From an uncultured Oscillospiraceae bacterium (lineage in GTDB: Bacteria; Bacillota; Clostridia; Oscillospirales; Oscillospiraceae): a stretch of DNA of 47,475 nt. Both the position numbers and the translations under genes were made by a program. Shown here piece after piece: positions 1 through 8,238 of the stretch. How positions within the stretch are numbered: the stretch's first letter is position 1; each line of letters begins with the position of its first letter. Below the pieces are notes generated by a model. The model searched no databases and was not told the DNA's origin. It worked only from the letters and a program-made list of their open reading frames with translations. The stretch covers positions 1 to 47,475 of the forward strand of contig CAKTTR010000005.1 of the NCBI GenBank assembly GCA_934615645.1. The letters run 5' to 3'.

Positions 1-271
1 GTTCTAAACAGAAGGCTACAATCTCCGCGCGTTCTTGCTGCGTTGTTTTCTTTCCCCTGGTCATATAAGGCGCTCCTCTCGCAGCACTCTGCCGCTTAAA
101 CTTTCTATGACCATTATAACACTTCAGCCAATCCCTCACACGACTTTCGTCAGAGAGCCCATATTCCTTTGCCAGTTCTGCCATGCTGCCCTTTCCTGAA
201 AGATACGCCTCTACTACCGCTATTTTCAATTCTGGGCTGTATCGTTTGTTCTTCTGCCTCTTTCTTGGCAT
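1..271 (-). CDS. IS3-family transposase N-terminal part (OrfA-like), cut by window edge
   Basis: The frame starts at an ATG at 271-269 and stays open for 90 codons to the window edge, so only the N-terminus is seen. It begins MPRKRQKNKRYSPELKIAVV and continues with a helix-turn-helix pattern (AYLSGKGSMAELAKEYGL, then VRDWLKCYNGH). This is typical of the DNA-binding OrfA part of IS3-family transposases in Clostridia. A second helix-turn-helix appears to begin near TTQQERAEIVAFCLE. Base composition is visibly lower in GC than the surrounding genes, as expected of a recently acquired element. The catalytic DDE part would lie outside the window, so I cannot say whether the element is intact. Confidence 0.8.
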   Translation of the reverse strand, partial: MPRKRQKNKRYSPELKIAVVEAYLSGKGSMAELAKEYGLSDESRVRDWLKCYNGHRKFKRQSAARGAPYMTRGKKTTQQERAEIVAFCLE

Positions 272-338
272 AATAATAGTCCCCTTATTGTAGTCTCGAA
301 TTTTTTGCTTTTTCGAGTGTCTACTCTAAGGGGACTAT
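1..338 (-). mobile_element. Terminal part of an IS3-like insertion sequence
   Basis: The transposase start is followed outward by a perfect 12-nt inverted repeat, ATAGTCCCCTTA at 276-287 and TAAGGGGACTAT at 327-338. A second pair of arms lies inside it, CTCGAA at 295-300 and TTCGAG at 312-317. The outer arm near 338 is the likely IS terminus, because the host sequence changes character after it. The other IS end is outside the window, so a target duplication cannot be checked. Confidence 0.6.
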
Positions 339-408
339 ATCAGGCTGCTTCCGCGTTTTGTGTTGTACTTTGTGTTGTTTGTTGTTCGTTCGATGGACTG
401 GGGGCCGA

Positions 409-1785
409 TCAGGCGTCCAGGCTCTCCAGGATCTTCCGGGCGACATAGACGCCGCTGGCGGAGGCGTGGGAGAGAGAGTGGGTCACGCCGCTGCAGTCGC
501 CAATGACATACAGGCCCTTGTGGCAGGTCTCCAGGTTGGAATCGATGGCGACTTCCATATTATAGAATTTGACCTCGACGCCGTAGAGCAGCGTGTCGTC
601 ATTCGCCGTGCCGGGGGCGATCTTATCCAGGGCGTAGATCATCTCAATGATGCCGTCCAGGATGCGCTTGGGCATCACAAGGCTCAAATCGCCAGGCGTC
701 GCCGCCAGGGTGGGCGTCGTGAAGCTCTCTTCGATGCGGGATTCTGTGCTGCGGCGGCCCCGGACCAGGTCGCCAAAGCGCTGGACGATCACGCCGCCGC
801 CCAGCATGTTGGACAGGCGGGCGATGCTCTCGCCGTAGCCGTTGCTGTCCTTAAACGGATAGGAGAAATGCTTCGCCACCAGCAGGGCAAAGTTCGTGTT
901 GCCGGTGTGCATGACCGGGTCCTCATAGCTGTGGCCGTTGACCGTCACGATGCCATTCGTGTTCTCATTGACGACAGCACCCTTGGGGTTCATGCAGAAG
1001 GTCCGGACCAGGTCCTGGAATTTCTCCGTGCGGTAGACGATCTTGCTCTCATAGAGCTCATCGGTCAGGTGAGAGAATGTCTCATACGGCAGCTCGACGC
1101 GGACGCCGATGTCCACCCGGTTGGATTTCGTCGGGATCTGGAGGTCCTCGCAGACCGTCTCCATCCACTTGCTGCCGCTGCGGCCAGCGGAGATGATGCA
1201 GCGGCTGCAGGTCGTCTCCTTGCCGCCGGCGCAGATGGAGAAGCCGCCTTCGATCTTGGCGACCTTCTCCACCGGGGTGTTGAAGAAGAAATCGACGACG
1301 CCGGAGAGCTCCTCATAGAGCTTTTCCAGCACGACATAGTTGATATCCGTGCCCAAATGGCGGACCGACGCCTCCAGCAGATGCAGGTTGTGCTCCAGGC
1401 ACAGCTTCTTGATCTGGGTATTGGCGGCGGAGTAGAGCTTCGTGCCCGCTGCGCCGTGCTCCAGGTTGATCTGGTCCACATACTGCATCAGCTCGATGGC
1501 CTCGTTCTTGCCGATGTGCTCGTGCAGGGTGCCGCCGAATTGGTTCGTGATATTATATTTCCCATCGGAAAACGCGCCAGCGCCGCCGAAGCCGTTCATG
1601 ATGGCGCAGGTCTTGCAGTGGATGCAGGACTTGATCTTCTTGCCGTCGATGGGACATTTCCGCTTGTGCAGCGGATTGCCCGTCTCGAAAACGGCCACGC
1701 GCAGGTCTTTGCGGGCGTGGGTCAGCTCGTAGGCGGAGTAAATGCCGCCGGGGCCAGCGCCGATGATAATGACGTCGTAATTCAT
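409..1785 (-). CDS. NAD(P)/FAD-dependent oxidoreductase (COG2509-like)
   Basis: The 458-residue protein opens with a dinucleotide-binding fold (MNYDVIIIGAGPGGIYSAYE) and ends with the second FAD contact (GLYVIGDCSGVTHSLSHASA). Between residues about 40 and 65 it carries several cysteines (RKCPIDGK, SCIHCKTC) just before GFGGAGAFSDGKYN. This arrangement is typical of a family of uncharacterised flavoprotein dehydrogenases in anaerobes. The substrate is unknown. The ATG at 1785 has AAGGAG 7 nt upstream. The gene lies 54 nt downstream of metK on the same strand and is probably co-transcribed. It ends about 70 bp from the IS terminus. The family call is firm; the function is not. Confidence 0.85.
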   Translation of the reverse strand: MNYDVIIIGAGPGGIYSAYELTHARKDLRVAVFETGNPLHKRKCPIDGKKIKSCIHCKTCAIMNGFGGAGAFSDGKYNITNQFGGTLHEHIGKNEAIELMQYVDQINLEHGAAGTKLYSAANTQIKKLCLEHNLHLLEASVRHLGTDINYVVLEKLYEELSGVVDFFFNTPVEKVAKIEGGFSICAGGKETTCSRCIISAGRSGSKWMETVCEDLQIPTKSNRVDIGVRVELPYETFSHLTDELYESKIVYRTEKFQDLVRTFCMNPKGAVVNENTNGIVTVNGHSYEDPVMHTGNTNFALLVAKHFSYPFKDSNGYGESIARLSNMLGGGVIVQRFGDLVRGRRSTESRIEESFTTPTLAATPGDLSLVMPKRILDGIIEMIYALDKIAPGTANDDTLLYGVEVKFYNMEVAIDSNLETCHKGLYVIGDCSGVTHSLSHASASGVYVARKILESLDA

Positions 1786-1839
1786 ATGTGCTCCTTTTTC
1801 CGTGCAGCGATAACTCTACAAACTGGTCAAGCGGCTGCG

Positions 1840-3000
1840 TTACGCTTTGGCCAGAAGCCGGGATACGGCGTTCGTCTCTTCCCAGGGAAGCTGGAGGTCG
1901 GACCGGCCGAAGTGGCCGTAGGCCGCCACCTGCTGATAGATCGGGCGGCGCAGATCCAGTGCCTGGATGATCGCGGCGGGGCGCAGATCAAAGCACTCCC
2001 GCACCAGGGCGGCGAGCTTCGCATCCGGCAGCTTGCCGGTGCCGTTCGTCTCGACCAGGACGGAGACGGGGTGGGCCACGCCGATGGCGTAGGCCAGCTG
2101 GATCTGGCAGCGCTTGGCAAGACCTGCCGCGACGATATTCTTGGCGACATAGCGGGCCATATAGGCGGCGCTGCGGTCGACCTTGGTCGGGTCCTTCCCG
2201 GAGAAGGCGCCGCCGCCGTGGCTGGCGTAGCCGCCGTAGGTATCGACAATGATCTTTCGCCCGGTCAGGCCCGAGTCCCCCGCGGGGCCGCCGATGACGA
2301 AGCGGCCGGTGGGGTTGACATAAAACTTCGTCTCCGCATCGACCAGATGGCCGGGCAGCGTCGGCTTGATGATCTCCTCAATGACCGCCTCCCGCAGATC
2401 AGAGATGGCGATCTCCGGGGCGTGCTGCGTCGAGATGACGACGGTATCGAGCCGCTTGACTGCGCCGGTCTTGTCATATTCCACGGAGACCTGGCTCTTG
2501 CCGTCGGGCCGCAGCCAGGCAAGGCGGCCGCTCTTGCGGGCCGCTGTCAGTGATCGGGCAAGCATATGGGCATATTCAATGGGCGCGGGCATCAGCGTCT
2601 GCGTCTCGTCGCAGGCGAAGCCGAACATCATGCCCTGGTCCCCAGCGCCGGTCGTCGCGGCGTCGTCAAACGAGTGGTCGACGCCCATGGCGATATCGCC
2701 GGACTGCTCGTCGATGGCTGTCAGCACAGCGCAGGACTTGCCGTCAAAGCCCGCCTCAGGGTTGTTATAGCCGATGCGGCAGATCGTCTCCCGGGCGACC
2801 TTGGGGATATCCACATAGCAGGACGTGGAGATCTCGCCCATGACCAGGACCATCCCCGTTGTCGCAGCACACTCGCAGGCGACGCGGGCATTCGGATCCT
2901 GGGCCAGGATGGCGTCGAGCACACCGTCGGAGATCTGGTCGCATACTTTATCGGGATGCCCTTCTGTCACGGATTCGGACGTAAAAATTCGCTTTTCCAT
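1840..3000 (-). CDS. metK: S-adenosylmethionine synthetase
   Basis: The 386-residue enzyme makes S-adenosylmethionine from methionine and ATP in the cytosol. It has the N-terminal ATP-binding stretch (GHPDKVCDQISDG), the first family signature (GAGDQGMMFGFA) and the glycine-rich P-loop-like signature (GGGAFSGKDPTKVDRSA). Length is normal for bacterial MetK. I chose the ATG at 3000, where MEKRIFTSESVTEGHPD begins. The frame is open 36 codons further upstream, but that extension matches nothing in MetK. SAM made here would feed the methyltransferases in this window and any SAM-dependent chemistry elsewhere. The leader holds two small hairpins but no recognisable SAM-I motif. Confidence 0.97.
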   Translation of the reverse strand: MEKRIFTSESVTEGHPDKVCDQISDGVLDAILAQDPNARVACECAATTGMVLVMGEISTSCYVDIPKVARETICRIGYNNPEAGFDGKSCAVLTAIDEQSGDIAMGVDHSFDDAATTGAGDQGMMFGFACDETQTLMPAPIEYAHMLARSLTAARKSGRLAWLRPDGKSQVSVEYDKTGAVKRLDTVVISTQHAPEIAISDLREAVIEEIIKPTLPGHLVDAETKFYVNPTGRFVIGGPAGDSGLTGRKIIVDTYGGYASHGGGAFSGKDPTKVDRSAAYMARYVAKNIVAAGLAKRCQIQLAYAIGVAHPVSVLVETNGTGKLPDAKLAALVRECFDLRPAAIIQALDLRRPIYQQVAAYGHFGRSDLQLPWEETNAVSRLLAKA

Positions 3001-3028
3001 GGAAACCACACCTTTCAAATCATCCTCC

Positions 3029-3083
3029 CTTGCGAAATACCCTTCCGCAAGTCCCCCCGCACCTACTCTGACACACCGGGGGG
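3029..3083 (-). promoter_or_regulatory. Hairpins in the metK 5' leader
   Basis: Read on the minus strand, the metK leader can form a six-pair stem between 3078-3083 and 3053-3058 (six C against six G). It can also form a second stem from CTTGCG and CGCAAG (3046-3051 and 3029-3034). The second sits just upstream of a GGGAGG stretch. I do not recognise a SAM-I, SAM-II or SMK box. Whether these regulate metK is open. Confidence 0.3.
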
Positions 3084-3138
3084 CACGCTGGTCAAAGCCG
3101 TCTATCAATCTATCAAATTTTCAGACCACAAAAATGGC

Positions 3139-3357
3139 CTCGCAGAGTTTGCGCCGCGCACGGCGCAAATAAATTCTAAATCCGTTTTTTCCGGCGGCGT
3201 GTACGTCGGAAAAAACTCTTCTCGCCCTGCAAGTGTGGAATTTCTGTGCCGAAGGCGCAGAAATTATGCGCGCAGCAGGGTGCATTCCCCTCAAACGAGA
3301 GCCCAGCGAAGCGGGTCTCGTTTGAGAGCTTGTCAAAAATTTATTTTTGACAAGCTC
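3139..3357 (-). repeat. Mosaic hairpin element, copy A (reverse orientation)
   Basis: This copy fills the divergent gap between metK and coaBC. Read leftward on the minus strand, it holds the same ordered hairpins as the other copies. H1 has arms 3326-3339 and 3344-3357 (GAGCTTGTCAAAAA / TTTTTGACAAGCTC). H2 has arms 3290-3300 and 3316-3326. H3 has arms 3239-3250 and 3254-3265 (12 pairs, one G-U). H4 has arms 3148-3156 and 3161-3169. The end reads GCCTCGCAGAG. Linkers such as GCGCGCAGCAGGGTGCA are shared nearly word for word with copies D and E. Confidence 0.8.
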
Positions 3358-3604
3358 AAATTCTGGGCGCATTTTGAAAAACAAAAAAACGCGCTGCCGG
3401 AAGCAGTGCGGTAACATTCGTCCCCTCATCTGCCGATTTCCCTCGCCGGATTTGGCACCTTGCTGCCGCAGGTTGCCGGGTTTCATCGGGCCGTTCCCTC
3501 CACCGCTCTTGATAAGGATAAGCAATATTTCATACATATTATAGCAAGGAATATCAAAAAGTCAAGATTATTTTGCCGTTTTGCAGGAAAATACGTTTCC
3601 TCGG

Positions 3605-3633
3605 TTTACAACCCCGCCGGATTCTGGTATACT
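3605..3633 (+). promoter_or_regulatory. Sigma-A-type promoter for coaBC
   Basis: TTTACA at 3605-3610 and TATACT at 3628-3633 are separated by exactly 17 bp, 41 nt before the coaBC start. This is a good match to the vegetative consensus and the only convincing promoter in the gap. Confidence 0.7.
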
Positions 3634-3673
3634 TCCATGGAGCCAAAGATTGAATGAAAACGGGGGGCCTACC

Positions 3674-4873
3674 ATGCTGACAGGAAAAACGGTTTTACTC
3701 GGTGTAAGCGGCGGCATTGCCTGCTATAAGGCGGCGCAGTTGGCGTCGGACCTTGTGAAGCAGCACGCGAACGTGCATGTCGTGATGACGCAGAATGCAG
3801 CAGAGTTTATCACCCCCCTGACCTTTGAAACCCTGACGGGCAACCGCCCGGTGCTCGATACCTTTGACCGCAATTTCCCCCACGAGATCAAGCATATCTC
3901 CCTGGCCAAGCAGGCCGACCTGGTGCTCATCGCCCCGGCGACGGCCAATGTGCTGGCGAAGCTGGCCCACGGCCTGGCGGACGATATGCTTACGACGACG
4001 GTCCTGGCCTGCCGCTGCCCGAAGCTGGCGGCCCCGGCCATGAACACGGCGATGTACGAAAACCCCGTCACCCAGGATAATCTGGCGGCCCTGCGCCGCT
4101 ACGGCTGGGAGATCCTGGAGCCGGATGCAGGCCGTCTGGCCTGCGGGGCCACTGGCCGGGGCAAGCTGCCCGACCCGGCGCGGCTTCTGGAAGCGGTCCT
4201 GCACCGCATCAGCCATACGCAGGATATGGCGGGCCTGCATGTCCTTGTGACCGCCGGGCCGACCCAGGAGGCGCTGGACCCGGTCCGCTATCTGACGAAC
4301 CACTCCACCGGCAAGATGGGCTACGCCATCGCCCGGGCCGCCGCAGCCCGGGGGGCAGACGTGACGCTGGTCAGCGGCCCCACTTCCCTGCCCCAGCCGC
4401 CCTATATAGAGTTCGTTCCCGTCACGTCGGCGCAGGAGATGTGCCAGGCAGTGCAGGCGCGCAGCGCGGCGCAGGAGATCATCATCAAAGCCGCCGCTGT
4501 GGCTGACTACCGGCCTGCCCAGACTGCGGCCGAAAAGATGAAAAAGTCGGGCGACGGCCTGACGCTGGAGCTGGCACGGACAGAGGATATCCTCGCCTGG
4601 CTGGGCCGCAACCGGCGGCCGGGCCAATTCCTGTGCGGCTTTTCAATGGAGACGCAGGACCTGGTGGAAAACTCCCGGAAAAAGCTTGACAAAAAGCACG
4701 CCGATCTCATCGCCGCCAACAGTCTGCGGGAGCCCGGCGCGGGCTTCGGGACAAGCACGAACGTCCTGACCCTCATCACCCGCGACACTGTCACCCCACT
4801 GCCGATGCTCTCAAAAGACGCCGCAGCCCACCGGCTGCTCGACGAGATCCTGCGCTGCCGCACAGCAAAATAA
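3674..4873 (+). CDS. coaBC: Bifunctional phosphopantothenoylcysteine decarboxylase / phosphopantothenate-cysteine ligase
   Basis: The 399-residue fusion carries out two steps of coenzyme A synthesis: it couples cysteine to phosphopantothenate, then decarboxylates the product. The N-terminal flavin-dependent CoaC half shows GVSGGIACYKA, the catalytic-His region HEIKHISLAKQADL and the PAMNTAMYENP substrate motif. The CoaB half starts near GLHVLVTAGPTQEALDPVR, followed by FLTNHSTGKMG-like sequence (YLTNHSTGKMG), and ends with the KKLDKKHADLIAAN lysine motif. The ATG at 3674 begins the family-typical MLTGKTVLLGVSGG; the upstream in-frame extension is not conserved. A 17-bp-spaced promoter precedes it and an intrinsic terminator follows, so it is a single-gene unit. 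A PanT-like ECF S component at 16030 may serve the same pathway. Confidence 0.96.
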   Translation: MLTGKTVLLGVSGGIACYKAAQLASDLVKQHANVHVVMTQNAAEFITPLTFETLTGNRPVLDTFDRNFPHEIKHISLAKQADLVLIAPATANVLAKLAHGLADDMLTTTVLACRCPKLAAPAMNTAMYENPVTQDNLAALRRYGWEILEPDAGRLACGATGRGKLPDPARLLEAVLHRISHTQDMAGLHVLVTAGPTQEALDPVRYLTNHSTGKMGYAIARAAAARGADVTLVSGPTSLPQPPYIEFVPVTSAQEMCQAVQARSAAQEIIIKAAAVADYRPAQTAAEKMKKSGDGLTLELARTEDILAWLGRNRRPGQFLCGFSMETQDLVENSRKKLDKKHADLIAANSLREPGAGFGTSTNVLTLITRDTVTPLPMLSKDAAAHRLLDEILRCRTAK

Positions 4874-4889
4874 CAAAGAATTGCGCATT

Positions 4890-4916
4890 AAAAAACGCCT
4901 GGAAGGGCGTTTTTTG
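4890..4916 (+). terminator. Intrinsic terminator after coaBC
   Basis: AAAAAACGCC at 4890-4899 and GGCGTTTTTT at 4906-4915 form a 10-bp stem with a 6-nt loop. The A- and T-runs on the two sides would let it work in both directions. Confidence 0.85.
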
Positions 4917-4970
4917 TGCGCGCTTGACGCGAAAAATTGGAGATTTTAGCAGGAAGGAGTCTGAAAAATT

Positions 4971-6323
4971 ATGAAGCAAACCGCTTTGGATATGACCCGC
5001 GGGCCGCTTGGGCGGCAGATCTTTCGATTCAGCGTGCCGCTGATGGTCTCGAACGTGGTGCAGGTGCTGTTTAATATGTCGGACATCGCCGTGGTCGGCC
5101 AGTTTGCCGGGTCGACGGCGCTGGGGGCTGTCGGCTCGACGGCGACGCTGGTGACGCTGTTCACCGGCTTTTTAATGGGCGTCGGCAATGGCGTCAACGC
5201 CCTGACAGCCCGCTTTTTCGGCGCGCGGGACGAGGAAAACCTGCAAAAGACCGTCCACACGGCGCTTCTGCTCTGCCTGCTGCTGGGCGCGCTATTGGGC
5301 GCGGCGGGCAACGCCCTCTGCCGCCCGCTCCTGACGGCGCTGCACACCAAAAAGGTCCTGCTGCCCGGCGCGACGCTTTACCTGCGCATCTATTTCATCG
5401 GTATGCCGGCAGTGGCCCTGTATAACTTCGGCAGCGCCGTCCTCAATGCCGCGGGCGATACGAAGCGCCCGCTGTATATCCTGCTGGGGGCGGGCGTTTT
5501 GAATGTGCTGCTGAATCTGTTCTTCGTCATCGTCTGCAAGCTCAGCGTCGCGGGGGTGGCGCTGGCGAGTATTCTCTCCCAGTACCTTTCGGCGGCGCTG
5601 ATTATCCTGATGCTCTTCCGCACCCGGGATGGCTACGGCCTGCGCCTGGCGCGGCTGCGGCTGGATGGCAGCAAGGCAGGCGCACTGCTGAAGCTGGGCC
5701 TGCCCTGCGGCATTCAGTATTCCATCTTCGGGCTGGCCAATCTGTTTATCCAGATCGGCGTCAACTCCTTTGACGCGACGGTCGTGGCGGGCAACTCTGC
5801 CGCCGCCAATGCCGACAGCCTCGTCTACGATGTCATGGCCGCGTTCTACACCGCCTGCTCCAGCTTTATCGGCCAGAATTACGGCGCAGGAAACCGGGCG
5901 CGCATCCGCAAGGCCTACCGCTGCAGCCTGCTCTACAGCTTCGGTGCCGGCGCGGTCCTGGGCGGGCTGCTGGTGCTCTTCGGGCGGCAGTTTCTCTCGC
6001 TCTTCACGCCGGAGGCCGATGTCATCGACGCCGGCATGACGCGGCTGATGGTCATGAGCTGCTCCTACGCCTTCTCCGCGTTTATGGACGCCACCATCGC
6101 CGCTGCCCGGGGCCTGGGCCGCAGCATCTTCCCCACGGCGCTGGTCATCGCGGGGTGCTGCGTGCTGCGGATCGTCTGGGTGTATACGGTCTTTGCCTGG
6201 TTTGGAACGATGCTGAGCTTGTACCTCGTCTATATCGTCAGCTGGGTCGTCACCGCCATTGCGGAGCTGACGTATTTTGCCGTCATCTGGCGGCGCGTCT
6301 CGGCGCAGCTGGAAGCCGCGTGA
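4971..6323 (+). CDS. MATE-family efflux transporter
   Basis: The 450-residue membrane protein has about twelve hydrophobic segments in two related halves, as in multidrug and toxin extrusion proteins, which export cationic compounds using a Na+ or H+ gradient. The start MKQTALDMTRGPLGRQIFRF and the segment SVPLMVSNVVQVLFNMSDIA are typical of the clostridial DinF/NorM-like branch. The second half begins near LKLGLPCGIQYSIFGLANLF. The ATG at 4971 follows AGGAAGGAG by about 11 nt. The serpin gene starts 81 bp downstream and could be co-transcribed, because no terminator separates them. The substrate cannot be predicted. Confidence 0.9.
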   Translation: MKQTALDMTRGPLGRQIFRFSVPLMVSNVVQVLFNMSDIAVVGQFAGSTALGAVGSTATLVTLFTGFLMGVGNGVNALTARFFGARDEENLQKTVHTALLLCLLLGALLGAAGNALCRPLLTALHTKKVLLPGATLYLRIYFIGMPAVALYNFGSAVLNAAGDTKRPLYILLGAGVLNVLLNLFFVIVCKLSVAGVALASILSQYLSAALIILMLFRTRDGYGLRLARLRLDGSKAGALLKLGLPCGIQYSIFGLANLFIQIGVNSFDATVVAGNSAAANADSLVYDVMAAFYTACSSFIGQNYGAGNRARIRKAYRCSLLYSFGAGAVLGGLLVLFGRQFLSLFTPEADVIDAGMTRLMVMSCSYAFSAFMDATIAAARGLGRSIFPTALVIAGCCVLRIVWVYTVFAWFGTMLSLYLVYIVSWVVTAIAELTYFAVIWRRVSAQLEAA

Positions 6324-6404
6324 GATTTTTTTGCAGGAAAGCGGAACCTTTTTCCCGCGCCCCCGTCTGATCAAGTACCGACACGATAAAAGGAGGCATT
6401 GCAG

Positions 6405-7811
6405 ATGCAAAAAAGTGTAAAAACACCGCAGCCCCACCGGCGGGCGAAATGGATCGGCGGGATCGCCGGGCTGCTGGCGGTGATCCTGGCCGCCGGGCTG
6501 CTGCTCTGGCCGGGCCGGGGCGCCCTGGCTGGGACCGCCCAGGCGCTGTCCACCGTCGAAAAGCCGGAGACTGTCCCCTACCCCCAGGATGCCGATTATA
6601 TAAATGCCGACGGCAGCTTTGACGACGAGGGCTATCTCGCCGCCTACAACGCCTGGCTTGCCAGCCGGCCAGCACCGATGGACGAAGCCCAGCGCCAGGC
6701 GCTGGCGGATTTTATCACAAAAAGCGTCCCCGTCCTGCTGCGGAGCGACGCGGACAGCAACGCGGTCTATTCCCCGCTCAATGTCTATCTCGCCCTGGCC
6801 ATGCTGGCAGAGACGACGGACGGCGATAGCCAGCAGCAGCTGCTGGACCTGCTGGGCGCAGCGGAGCTTGCATCCCTCCGCACGGAGGCGGAAGCCCTGT
6901 GGCGGGGCAATTACATCGACGACGGCCAGTCCTCCAGCCTGCTTGCCAATTCCCTGTGGCTGAATGAGAATGTCTCGTTCAACCAGAGCGTGCTGGACAG
7001 CCTGGCAAAAAATTATTACGCCGAGAGCTTTCAGGGCACCATGGGCGCGGAGAAGACGAACAAGCTGCTGCGGGATTGGATCAGCCGGCAGACAAACGAT
7101 CTTTTAAAGGGGCAAACCGACGGCTTGGAGCTAAGCCGTGATACCGTTCTGGCCCTGGTCTCGACCCTCTATTTTAAAGCGGCCTGGACAGATGAATTCA
7201 ACAAGACACTGACCGCGCCGGACACGTTTACCAATGCGGAGGGCAAGGCCGAAACCTGCGATTTTCTGCATGAGAGCGATCAAAACATCCTCTACCGGGG
7301 CAGCCAGTTCACCGCTGTCGAGAAGTCGCTGCAAAACGGCGGCGGCATGTGGCTGATCCGCCCCAACGAGGGCGTGACGACCGACGCGCTACTGGGCGAC
7401 GCGGAGCTGACCCAGTTCCTGCTTGCCAATGGCGCGTGGGAGGACGCGGACTATGCCCAGGTCAATCTCTCCCTCCCCAAATTTGACGTCACCGGGGAGG
7501 CGGACCTGCGGGGCGGCCTGCAGCAGCTGGGCGTGACGGATGTCTTTGCGCCGGGCACGGCGGACTTCTCCCCCCTGTGCGGCACGGCCAGCGACGGGCT
7601 GTATGTCTCGAAGCTGCAGCATGACGCCAGAGTCCTGATCGACGAAGAGGGCTGCACGGCAGCCGCCTTCACCATCGCCTCCGTCGAGGCCACATGCGCA
7701 GAGGAGGACCTGGAGGAAATCGACTTCACCCTCGACCGCCCCTTCCTCTTCGCCATCACCAACGCCGACGGCCTCCCCCTCTTCACCGGCATCGTCAACA
7801 CGACGGCGTAA
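6405..7811 (+). CDS. Membrane-anchored serpin (serine protease inhibitor family)
   Basis: The 468-residue protein has a basic N-terminus and one membrane segment (about residues 17-40, WIGGIAGLLAVILAAGLLLW), so the serpin fold should sit outside the cell. The family core is clear: NAVYSPLNVYLALAMLA, LVSTLYFKAAWTDEF and the C-terminal DRPFLFAITNADGLPLFTG. The reactive loop runs from DEEGCTAAAFTIASVEATC to the DRPF motif. Its EEG-x-T-A-A-A hinge resembles inhibitory serpins, but position P14 is Cys and P9 is Phe, and the loop is about five residues longer than in alpha-1-antitrypsin. The P1 residue is therefore uncertain. The ATG at 6405 has AGGAGG at 6391-6396; an in-frame TTG two codons upstream is less likely. 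Serpins of gut Firmicutes can inhibit host or competitor proteases; the target here is unknown. Confidence 0.92.
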   Translation: MQKSVKTPQPHRRAKWIGGIAGLLAVILAAGLLLWPGRGALAGTAQALSTVEKPETVPYPQDADYINADGSFDDEGYLAAYNAWLASRPAPMDEAQRQALADFITKSVPVLLRSDADSNAVYSPLNVYLALAMLAETTDGDSQQQLLDLLGAAELASLRTEAEALWRGNYIDDGQSSSLLANSLWLNENVSFNQSVLDSLAKNYYAESFQGTMGAEKTNKLLRDWISRQTNDLLKGQTDGLELSRDTVLALVSTLYFKAAWTDEFNKTLTAPDTFTNAEGKAETCDFLHESDQNILYRGSQFTAVEKSLQNGGGMWLIRPNEGVTTDALLGDAELTQFLLANGAWEDADYAQVNLSLPKFDVTGEADLRGGLQQLGVTDVFAPGTADFSPLCGTASDGLYVSKLQHDARVLIDEEGCTAAAFTIASVEATCAEEDLEEIDFTLDRPFLFAITNADGLPLFTGIVNTTA

Positions 7812-7832
7812 AACCAGATCATATCACACAAG

Positions 7833-7864
7833 ACCCGCTTGCCCAACTGGGGCAAGCGGGTTTG
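7833..7864 (+). terminator. Intrinsic terminator after the serpin gene
   Basis: ACCCGCTTGCCC at 7833-7844 pairs perfectly with GGGCAAGCGGGT at 7850-7861, a 12-bp stem followed by a short T stretch. Confidence 0.85.
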
Positions 7865-7867
7865 ATC

Positions 7868-8233
7868 TTGTCAAAAAAGCCTCGCAGAGTTTGCGCCGCG
7901 CACGGCGCAAATAAATTCCAAATCATTTTTGGCGGCGGCAAGTGGGTGAGACTCCAAGAGCGCAAGCGTAGCGCAGCGCGATTGGCTAATAAGCGAGAGT
8001 CAAAATCTTTGATTTTGCTCCTCGAGCTTATACAGCGTAGTCGAACCCATGCAGCGCATACGTCGACAAAAATACTTCTCAGCTCGCAAACGTGCGAGTA
8101 GTGCGCCAACGGCGCGCTGTGAGTGCGCTGCAGCGAGCTGCAATCCCCTCAAATGCGAGCCCAGCGCAGCGGTAAGCGAGAGTCAAAATCTTCGATTTTG
8201 CTCCTCGAGCTTATGCAGCGCTGTCGCATTTGA
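7868..8233 (-). repeat. Mosaic hairpin element, copy B (reverse orientation)
   Basis: The copy fills the gap between the convergent serpin and hydrogenase genes. It begins with TTGTCAAAAAAGCC, then H4 at 7890-7911 (stem 7890-7898 with 7903-7911). It carries the linker with GTGGGTGAGACTCCAAGAG and CCCATGCAGCGCATACG. It ends with H2 arms TCAAATGCGA at 8149-8158 and TCGCATTTGA at 8224-8233. The sub-hairpin TAAGCGAGAGTCAAAATC appears twice, near 7988 and 8173. The terminal H1 hairpin of the other copies is missing at the right end. Confidence 0.78.
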
Positions 8234-8238
8234 AATGC

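Noticed and set aside
358..2553. Long plus-strand open frame of about 730 codons opposite the flavoprotein and metK
   Set aside because: It is antisense to two clear genes, has no recognisable domain or ribosome binding site, and long antisense frames are expected at this GC content.
3001..3118. SAM riboswitch upstream of metK
   Set aside because: No SAM-I, SAM-II or SMK consensus could be found, only two short hairpins.
3121..3537. Open frames inside the mosaic elements (for example 3121-3537 minus, 14701-15780 plus, 23786-24157 plus)
   Set aside because: They run through hairpins and linkers, differ between copies and have no ribosome binding sites.
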